In this document: positions 6,918 through 11,822 of the stretch, one piece after another
Position numbering within the stretch: position 1 is the first letter of the stretch
How the letters are laid out: every line of letters begins with the position of its first letter
From: an uncultured Eubacteriales bacterium
GTDB lineage: Bacteria > Bacillota_A > Clostridia > Oscillospirales > Oscillospiraceae
DNA: 11,822 nucleotides
Direction: 5' to 3'
Assembly (NCBI GenBank): GCA_949747935.1
Contig: CATKHE010000227.1
Span: 1 to 11,822, forward strand
Translations under genes and position numbers: made by a program
Notes under the pieces: generated by a model
What the model was told of the DNA's origin: nothing
What the model saw: only the letters and a program-made list of their open reading frames with translations
Database searches by the model: none

Positions 6918-8147
6918 TTGGCCCACAAAGCGAAACGCGATCTGACCATGGAGGAGCAGCTGGCCCGGGGGCCGCTTGACCTGCCCTTCCTGATGCTGGT
7001 GCTGATGCTGCTGGGCATCGGGCTGGTGATGCTCTTCTCCGCCTCCTACTATACCGCCTTCCGGGATTCCAGCGAGCGCGTGCACAACAACCCCTATTTT
7101 TATGTGACAAACCAGGCCCTCTATGCGGGGATGGGACTGGCGATTATGTATATCGTCTCCCGAATCAACTACCAGCGCTTCCGCTGGATGGCCCCGGTGG
7201 CGCTGGCGGGCTCCATTTTTCTGCTGATTCTTTGCTATATCCCCGGCCTGAACGCCCCCATCAACTATGTGAGACGCTGGCTGCGCCTGCTGCTGGTGGC
7301 GGGACCGACCTACCAGCCCTCGGAGATCGCCAAGGTGTCGGTGGTCCTCTTCTTTGCCGCCCGATTGTGCAAGCGGGACACGGAGAAGCAGAAGCGGTTC
7401 ACCAAGCGCACCGCCACCGGCCGAATGCTGAACTGGCTGGAGAAGGTGGGGTTTCTGGAGCTGGTGCCCTACGGCGCTGTGCTGCTGGTTGTGCTGGGAT
7501 TGATCGTTAGGGAGCCCCATGTGTCTGGCGCCCTGCTGGTGGCGGTGGGGGCGGCCTCCGTCCTGCTGGTGTCGGGCATCAGCCTGAAATGGTTCATCGG
7601 CATTGGCGGCGTGGGCGTGGCCATGGTGGGCCTGATGTATGTGACCACCGATTATGTAAAGCGTAAATTTGCCATCTGGCTGGACCCCTGGGCGGCGGAT
7701 CCCCGGAATGAGGGCTTTCAGTTCCGGCAGGGCATGTACTCCATCGCCTCCGGGGGGCTGCTGGGCCGGGGGCTGGGGGAGAGCAACCAGAAATACGGCT
7801 TTGTCCCTGAGCCGGAGAACGACATGATTTTCTCCATCGTGGTGGAGGAGTTGGGGTTGGTGGGGGCCTTTCTGATCCTGCTGCTGTTTTCCCTGCTCAT
7901 CCTCCGGGGCTACTGGCTGGCCCTTCACGCCCGGGATAAATTCGGCACCCTGACCATCGTTGGCATCATTACCCTGCTGGCCGCCCAGGTATTTTTGAAC
8001 ATCGGCGTGGTCACCGGTATGATCCCCAATACTGGAATCCCCCTGCCCTTCTTCAGCTACGGCGGCACTGCCCTGGTGATTCAGCTGGGGGAGATGGGGA
8101 TGATTTTAAGCATTTCGCGTCAGATACCGGCCCCCCGGAAGGATTGA
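6918..8147 (+). CDS. ftsW: Peptidoglycan glycosyltransferase FtsW (SEDS family)
   Basis: FtsW is the septal SEDS-family polymerase that joins lipid II into glycan strands together with its class B PBP. The protein is 409 residues with about ten transmembrane helices. Motifs seen are RRW at 119-121, YQPSEIAK, the EPHVSG segment (where EPDLGT or EPHLS is found in relatives), and PEPENDMIFSIVVEE, whose D302 aligns with the catalytic Asp of SEDS enzymes, then IPNTGIPLPFFSYGG near the C-terminus. The start is taken as TTG at 6918 because a near-perfect AAAGGAGG (6901-6908) lies 9 bases upstream. The next in-frame ATG (6948) has no comparable site. Its position between mraY and murG supports FtsW (or the related SpoVE) over RodA. 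Confidence 0.94.
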   Translation: MAHKAKRDLTMEEQLARGPLDLPFLMLVLMLLGIGLVMLFSASYYTAFRDSSERVHNNPYFYVTNQALYAGMGLAIMYIVSRINYQRFRWMAPVALAGSIFLLILCYIPGLNAPINYVRRWLRLLLVAGPTYQPSEIAKVSVVLFFAARLCKRDTEKQKRFTKRTATGRMLNWLEKVGFLELVPYGAVLLVVLGLIVREPHVSGALLVAVGAASVLLVSGISLKWFIGIGGVGVAMVGLMYVTTDYVKRKFAIWLDPWAADPRNEGFQFRQGMYSIASGGLLGRGLGESNQKYGFVPEPENDMIFSIVVEELGLVGAFLILLLFSLLILRGYWLALHARDKFGTLTIVGIITLLAAQVFLNIGVVTGMIPNTGIPLPFFSYGGTALVIQLGEMGMILSISRQIPAPRKD

Positions 8148-8160
8148 GCCCTGGGGGGTC
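8129..8160 (+). other. GC-rich hairpin over the ftsW stop codon
   Basis: GGCCCCCC (8129-8136) pairs with GGGGGGTC (8153-8160, one G-T pair), and a further two pairs form past a bulged T (8137-8138 with 8150-8151). The ftsW TGA (8145-8147) is in the loop. No T-run follows. It may mark an mRNA processing or stability site; this is inference. Confidence 0.4.
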
Positions 8161-8205
8161 TCCCTTACAAAAGAGGCTTTGATTCCCAAGTGAGAGGTGT
8201 TAGAT

Positions 8206-9324
8206 ATGAACGTACTGTTTACCTGCGGCGGCACCGCTGGACATGTGAATCCGGCAGTGGCCCTGGCCCACATCTTCCAGGAGCGACATCCCGGCTGCCG
8301 CGTTCTCTTCGTGGGAGCGGACGGCGGCATGGAGAACAAGCTGGTGCCCAAGGAGGGCTATCAGATCAGGACGGTGACCATCACCAATTTTCACCGCTCC
8401 CTTGCCCCCGCCGACGTCGCCCACAACCTGGGCACTCTGGTGAATATGGGCAGGTCCAGAAAGCAGGCCCGGATCATCCTGGAGGAGTTCAAGCCGGACC
8501 TGGTGGTGGGCACCGGAGGGTACGCCTCCTTCCCTGTGGTCAACGAGGCGGCTCACCGGAAGATTCCCACCGCCGTTCACGAATCCAACGCCGTTCCAGG
8601 CCTGACCACAAAGGCACTGTCCAAGGTGGTGGACCGGGTGATGGTAGGATTTGAGGAGAGTCGGGAGCACTATGACAACCGGTCGAAGGTGGTGGTCACG
8701 GGCACCCCTGTCCGGGGGGACTTTTTCAAATATACCCGTCAAGAGGCCCGGCAGAAGCTGGGATTTGCGGATGACCGCCCTCTGCTGGTGTCCTACTGGG
8801 GTTCCCTTGGGGCGGAGGTGATGAACCAGAAGATGGTAGATTTTATCGCCAAGGAGTGCTATGAGGGAGCCCCCTGGCGGCACATCCACGGCGCCGGTCG
8901 TGATTATCCCTGGATGCAGGAGGAGTTGCTTCGCCGGGGTTTGAAGCTGGGGGACAACGGCATTGAGGTCCGGGAATATATCTATGACATGCCTCTGGTG
9001 ATGGCTGCTGCCGACCTGGTCCTGTGCCGGGCGGGGGCCTCCACCATCTCGGAGCTGACCGCCATCGCTAAGCCCGCCGTACTGGTGCCCTCCCCCAATG
9101 TCACCGCCAACCACCAGGAGAAAAATGCCCGGGTTTTGTCCGGACAGGGGGCGGCGGTCCTCCTTCGGGAGGGCGACTGCGTGGAGAATACCCTCTATGA
9201 CGAGGCCGCCCTCCTCCTGCGGGAGCGGGAGCGCCGGGAAAAGATGACCGCGGCTTTGAAAGCCATGGCCGTCCCCAATGCGGGGGAGAAAATTTATGAG
9301 ACCCTGCGGGAGATTATGCGGTAG
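8206..9324 (+). CDS. murG: UDP-N-acetylglucosamine--undecaprenyl-PP-MurNAc-pentapeptide GlcNAc transferase MurG
   Basis: MurG is a peripheral membrane glycosyltransferase (GT28) on the cytoplasmic face that adds GlcNAc to lipid I, forming lipid II. The protein is 372 residues, with two Rossmann-like halves. Motifs seen are CGGTAGHVNP at 7-16, VVGTGGYASFPVV, HESNAVPGL, the second glycine loop YWGSLGA (G199-S200-L201-G202; GGSLGA in many relatives), CRAGASTISELTA with the donor-binding Glu, KPAVLVPSP, and NHQEKNA. I chose the ATG at 8206, which has AGAGGTG 6 bases upstream; the in-frame GTG at 8197 lies within that ribosome binding site. It lies 58 bases after ftsW. murC and murB, which follow murG in many Clostridia, are missing. 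Confidence 0.96.
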   Translation: MNVLFTCGGTAGHVNPAVALAHIFQERHPGCRVLFVGADGGMENKLVPKEGYQIRTVTITNFHRSLAPADVAHNLGTLVNMGRSRKQARIILEEFKPDLVVGTGGYASFPVVNEAAHRKIPTAVHESNAVPGLTTKALSKVVDRVMVGFEESREHYDNRSKVVVTGTPVRGDFFKYTRQEARQKLGFADDRPLLVSYWGSLGAEVMNQKMVDFIAKECYEGAPWRHIHGAGRDYPWMQEELLRRGLKLGDNGIEVREYIYDMPLVMAAADLVLCRAGASTISELTAIAKPAVLVPSPNVTANHQEKNARVLSGQGAAVLLREGDCVENTLYDEAALLLRERERREKMTAALKAMAVPNAGEKIYETLREIMR

Positions 9325-9364
9325 CAGACAGTTCGCCGCAAACCAAACCCCCTCTTTCTGCATA

Positions 9365-9399
9365 GGATAGCTCAAATCCAAAAGATTTGGAGGCTATCC
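9365..9399 (+). promoter_or_regulatory. Hairpin enclosing the murA ribosome binding site
   Basis: Left arm 9365-9378 pairs with right arm 9384-9399 to give 14 base pairs, broken only by single bulged Gs at 9389 and 9392, around a 5-base CAAAA loop. The outer seven pairs are GGATAGC with GCTATCC. The murA Shine-Dalgarno GGAGG (9389-9393) lies wholly in the right arm and the ATG is at 9401, two bases after the stem. The fold would block ribosome access. No T-run follows, so it is not a terminator. The regulatory role is inferred. Confidence 0.55.
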
Positions 9400-9400
9400 C

Positions 9401-10660
9401 ATGAGCTATTACGAAATTCAGGGTGGGCGTCCCCTCTTCGGCTCCCTGGCCATCCACGGGGCCAAGAACAGCGTTCTGCCCATTCTGGCCGCCTGCCTGC
9501 TTGTGCCTGGGCAGTGCGTCCTGCACAACTGTCCTGACCTGTCCGACGTGTCCACCACCCTGGACATCCTGCGCTTGCTGGGATGCCGGGTGGACCGCGA
9601 GGGAGATGCCGTCACCGTGGACGCCTCCGCCCTGGAGCGGGCGGAGATCCCGGAGTGCCTGATGCGGGAAATGCGGTCCTCGGTGATCTTTCTGGGGGCG
9701 CTGCTGGCCCGCCTGGGGACGGCGGAACTGTCCTACCCTGGGGGCTGCGAGTTGGGCCCTCGGCCCATCGACCTGCATCTGTCCGCCCTGCGGGCCCTGG
9801 GGGCCGTGATCCTGGAGAAGCAGGGGGTCCTGTGCTGCAAGTGCTGTCGGGAAGGGCTGCAGGGCCGGGAGCTGTGCCTGTCTATTCCCAGCGTGGGGGC
9901 CACGGAGAACGCCATGCTGGCCGCCTGCGGCTGTCCCGGGCTGACCACCATCGTAGGGGCAGCTCAGGAGCCTGAGATCGTGGACCTGCAGAGCTTCCTC
10001 CGGGCTATAGGAGCCCAGGTGGAGGGTGCCGGAACCCCGGTGATCACGATTCGGGGTGGGGTACCTCTCCACCCCGCCGAGTACCGGGTGATGGGGGACC
10101 GGATTGCCGCTGCCACCTATCTGTGCGGTGCGGCCGCCGCCGGGGGAGAGGTGGAGGTGACTGGCATATCCCCCGACACCCTCACTGCCGTGCTGTCCTG
10201 TCTGGAGGAGGCGGGCTGCGCGCTACATAACGAACCGGACCGGATTGTTCTGTCTGCCTCGGAGCGGCTGCGGGGTGTTCACCCGGTGCGCACCGCCCCC
10301 TACCCCGGCTTCCCCACCGATGCCCAGGCCATTCTTATGGCCGCCCTGGCCGGAGGGGAGGGGTCCACCCTCTTTGTGGAGAACATTTTTGACAGCCGTT
10401 ACCGCCATGCGGATGAGCTGCGCCGAATGGGGGCGGACATCCAGATTGCCGGCCGGGCCGCCATGGTCACCGGCGTGGGGCGGCTCCGCGGAGCGGCCGT
10501 TCGTTCCCCCGACCTGCGCGGAGGGGCCGCCCTAGTGGTGGCCGCCTTGGGGGCGGAGGGGACCACTCAGGTGAGCGGACTGCGTCATATCAGACGGGGC
10601 TACCAGGCTCTGGACAAAAATCTTCGCACCCTGGGGGCGGACATCCGGGAAATACCGTAG
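9401..10660 (+). CDS. murA: UDP-N-acetylglucosamine 1-carboxyvinyltransferase MurA
   Basis: MurA transfers enolpyruvate from phosphoenolpyruvate to UDP-GlcNAc, the first committed step of peptidoglycan synthesis, in the cytoplasm. It is the fosfomycin target. The protein is 419 residues, the family length. Key residues are all present: K22-N23 (GAKNSVLP), the active-site Cys at position 116 in GGCELGPRP (fosfomycin-sensitive type, where resistant enzymes have Asp), IPSVGATEN, D307 in YPGFPTDAQA, and the RRGYQ loop Arg near the end. An unusual CCKCC cluster occurs at 145-149, in a segment that varies between MurA proteins. The GGAGG ribosome binding site is 7 bases from the ATG and lies within a hairpin. 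Firmicutes often have two murA copies; which paralogue this is cannot be told here. Confidence 0.95.
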   Translation: MSYYEIQGGRPLFGSLAIHGAKNSVLPILAACLLVPGQCVLHNCPDLSDVSTTLDILRLLGCRVDREGDAVTVDASALERAEIPECLMREMRSSVIFLGALLARLGTAELSYPGGCELGPRPIDLHLSALRALGAVILEKQGVLCCKCCREGLQGRELCLSIPSVGATENAMLAACGCPGLTTIVGAAQEPEIVDLQSFLRAIGAQVEGAGTPVITIRGGVPLHPAEYRVMGDRIAAATYLCGAAAAGGEVEVTGISPDTLTAVLSCLEEAGCALHNEPDRIVLSASERLRGVHPVRTAPYPGFPTDAQAILMAALAGGEGSTLFVENIFDSRYRHADELRRMGADIQIAGRAAMVTGVGRLRGAAVRSPDLRGGAALVVAALGAEGTTQVSGLRHIRRGYQALDKNLRTLGADIREIP

Positions 10661-10682
10661 GGACGCATTGTGATCCGTCCCT
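10659..10682 (+). other. Hairpin at the murA stop codon
   Basis: AGGGACG (10659-10665) pairs perfectly with CGTCCCT (10676-10682) around a 10-base loop. The left arm overlaps the murA TAG. No T-run follows, so it is probably not an intrinsic terminator, and divIB begins 24 bases on with its own AAGGAGA (about 10694-10700). A role in mRNA stability or processing is possible. Confidence 0.4.
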
Positions 10683-10705
10683 GAGCTGATACCAAGGAGA
10701 ACGAT

Positions 10706-11548
10706 ATGTCAAGATACAGCCACCGCAGCAGAACACGCAGGAAAAACAGAGGGCGGTTCGGCCCTCTGTTCAAGCTGCTGTGCGTGGGGGCCGTCGGGGT
10801 GGCGCTGACGGTGGGGGCCACCGTGTTTTTTCGGGTGGAACGGGTGACAGTCACCGGCAGTCAGCGGTACACCCAGGAGGAGATTATCGCCGCCTCTGGC
10901 ATCCGGACCGGTGACAATCTGTATGCGCTGAACAAGGTGCGCATCGGCCGGAATATCCGCTCCGCCCTGCCCTACATTGAAAAGCTGTCCATTAACCGGG
11001 CCCTGCCCAGCACCATCCTCATCACGGTCTCCGAGTGGGAGGCGGTGGCCCGGATTGCCGTTCCGGACCCGGCCCGGGCGGCCGCTGTCCAGCCCGAGGA
11101 GACGGAAAATGGCTCCCAGGGACCTCTGGAGACAGCCCAGGAACCTTGGCTGATCAGCGTCAAGGCCCACCTGCTGGAGCCCGCTCCGGCAGACAGCACG
11201 GTCCTCTTGGTCACCGGCCTGACTCCCCTCTCCCCCCAGGCGGGGAGCACGCTGGAGGTGCCCGAGGAGGAGGAGACCAGGCTGTCCGCCCTGATCTCCC
11301 TGCTGGAGGCACTGGAGCGGGCGGAGCTCTTCGCCGAGGTGTCCGCTGTCCGGCTGGACTCCACCCAGCTGTCAGTTCGGTACGCAGACCGTTTCGACGT
11401 GAAGATGAAGCTCAACGCCGACTTCGACTATAGTATCCGGCTGATGCAGGCCGTCCGCCAGCAGATTGAGGCGGAGCACGGCGAGGCGGCGGGCTCCATT
11501 GACTTGACCCAGGAAAAATATGACGCAGTCTTTGATTCCGCGGGATAA
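10706..11548 (+). CDS. divIB: Cell division protein FtsQ/DivIB
   Basis: DivIB/FtsQ is a bitopic division protein that forms a complex with FtsL and DivIC and regulates FtsW and its PBP at the septum. The protein is 280 residues: a very basic cytoplasmic tail (1-20), one transmembrane helix (about 20-42), an extracytoplasmic POTRA domain (about 43-112, opening with FRVERVTVTG and ending INRALPSTILITVSEW), and a beta domain (about 148-250) with a short C-terminal tail. Between these lies an acidic, Gln/Glu/Pro-rich insertion at about 119-147 that most FtsQ proteins lack. The ATG has AAGGAGA about 5 bases upstream. Family identity rests on the POTRA pattern, topology and position before ftsZ. 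ftsA, which often separates divIB and ftsZ, is absent. Confidence 0.9.
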   Translation: MSRYSHRSRTRRKNRGRFGPLFKLLCVGAVGVALTVGATVFFRVERVTVTGSQRYTQEEIIAASGIRTGDNLYALNKVRIGRNIRSALPYIEKLSINRALPSTILITVSEWEAVARIAVPDPARAAAVQPEETENGSQGPLETAQEPWLISVKAHLLEPAPADSTVLLVTGLTPLSPQAGSTLEVPEEEETRLSALISLLEALERAELFAEVSAVRLDSTQLSVRYADRFDVKMKLNADFDYSIRLMQAVRQQIEAEHGEAAGSIDLTQEKYDAVFDSAG

Positions 11549-11561
11549 CAGGAGATTCAGC

Positions 11562-11606
11562 ATGAAAAATGTGGAAAATTTGGTCGGATGTGCGATTTCC
11601 TCTTGA
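11562..11606 (+). CDS. Possible 14-codon leader peptide between divIB and ftsZ
   Basis: An ATG at 11562 with a strong AGGAG (11550-11554) 7 bases upstream opens a frame for MKNVENLVGCAISS and ends at TGA 11604-11606. The Shine-Dalgarno begins two bases after the divIB stop codon. The stop lies inside the -35 box of the ftsZ promoter. Ribosomes finishing divIB could reinitiate here. It might be a leader peptide, a remnant of a lost gene, or chance; nothing in the peptide is recognisable. Confidence 0.3.
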   Translation: MKNVENLVGCAISS

Positions 11607-11631
11607 CCTGCGGAAAAAACTGAGATACAAT
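11603..11631 (+). promoter_or_regulatory. Sigma-A-type promoter for ftsZ
   Basis: TTGACC (11603-11608) and TACAAT (11626-11631) are spaced by exactly 17 bases, each matching consensus at five of six positions. The spacer and flanks are AT-rich against the local background. Transcription would begin near 11638, leaving an untranslated leader of about 75 bases before the ftsZ ATG. This would give ftsZ supply independent of the upstream operon. The remaining leader, 11638-11699, shows no strong hairpin by eye. Confidence 0.72.
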
Positions 11632-11712
11632 GAAATAAATCTTGTCTGCATACAGGGACCACCCCACAAGGCTATAACTGCGGGACCCCACTTTTACATA
11701 GGAGGAAAAACA

Positions 11713-11822
11713 ATGGCGTTTGGATTGGATATGGGCCCTGAGAGTGTGGTCAGCATTAAGGTGATCGGCGTGGGCGGCGGCGGCAACAACGTGGTCAACC
11801 GCATGGTCCGCACCGGGACGAA
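11713..11822 (+). CDS. ftsZ: Cell division GTPase FtsZ, N-terminal part only (partial)
   Basis: FtsZ is the tubulin-like GTPase that polymerises into the division ring at midcell. Only 36 codons are in the window. They give MAFGLDMGPESVVSIKVIGV followed by GGGGNNVVNRMV, which is the first beta strand and the first glycine loop of the GTP-binding domain (VIGVGGGGNNVVNRM is highly diagnostic). The ATG is preceded by a perfect AGGAGG (11700-11705) with 7 bases of spacing, the strongest ribosome binding site in the window, in keeping with a highly expressed protein. The gene continues past the window edge. It follows divIB directly and has its own promoter. Confidence 0.95.
   Translation, partial: MAFGLDMGPESVVSIKVIGVGGGGNNVVNRMVRTGT

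Noticed and set aside
5612..7018. 468-codon open frame on the - strand opposite murE/mraY
   Set aside because: His/Gln/Gly-rich nonsense composition, spanning two genes with intact motifs on the + strand; the same holds for the - strand frames opposite murG and murA.
11656..11694. Two copies of ACCCCAC in the ftsZ leader as a possible operator
   Set aside because: A 7-base direct repeat in GC-rich sequence is expected by chance, and no dyad symmetry is present.
1..11822. Mobile elements, CRISPR arrays, phage genes, toxin-antitoxin or defence genes
   Set aside because: All open space is accounted for by dcw genes in one direction with ordinary gaps; no transposase, integrase, repeat array or att-like site was seen.

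Overview
The window is one stretch of the bacterial division and cell-wall (dcw) gene cluster, with every gene on the + strand. The order is mraZ (3' end only), rsmH, ftsL-like, a class B PBP with two PASTA domains, murE, mraY, ftsW, murG, murA, ftsQ/divIB and ftsZ (5' end only). High GC, PASTA-bearing PBP, the murG-murA-divIB-ftsZ order and the general character of the proteins suggest a Clostridia-class Firmicute, probably an Oscillospiraceae-like gut anaerobe (Flavonifractor/Lawsonibacter/Oscillibacter type). That placement is an inference from memory of the families. MurE carries the DNPR motif, so the peptidoglycan should contain meso-diaminopimelate.

Layout. Positions 1-1592 hold the end of mraZ, rsmH (16S rRNA methylation) and the ftsL-like gene. 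Positions 1593-1718 are an intergenic gap with a strong intrinsic-terminator-like hairpin that can refold over the next ribosome binding site. Positions 1719-4160 encode the septal transpeptidase, and 4239-5729 encode murE. An extended -10 promoter candidate lies in the last codons of murE and would serve mraY (5777-6763). A highly structured 154-base gap precedes ftsW, which starts at a TTG (6918-8147). murG (8206-9324) and murA (9401-10660) follow; the murA Shine-Dalgarno sequence lies inside a hairpin. divIB runs 10706-11548. A 164-base gap then carries a good sigma-A promoter and ftsZ starts at 11713.

How the genes work together. MurA makes the first committed precursor, UDP-GlcNAc-enolpyruvate. 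MurE adds meso-DAP. MraY loads the muropeptide on undecaprenyl phosphate (lipid I), and MurG adds GlcNAc (lipid II). FtsW polymerises lipid II and the class B PBP cross-links it at the septum. FtsL and DivIB scaffold and activate that pair, and FtsZ is the cytoskeletal ring. murF, murD, murC, murB and ftsA, which often sit in this cluster, are absent here, so they must be elsewhere or replaced.

I see no mobile element, CRISPR array, tRNA, rRNA or new gene system. The parts worth a second look are RNA-level: hairpins without U-tracts at several gene junctions, a terminator/alternative fold before the PBP gene, the occluded murA ribosome binding site, and internal promoters for mraY and ftsZ.
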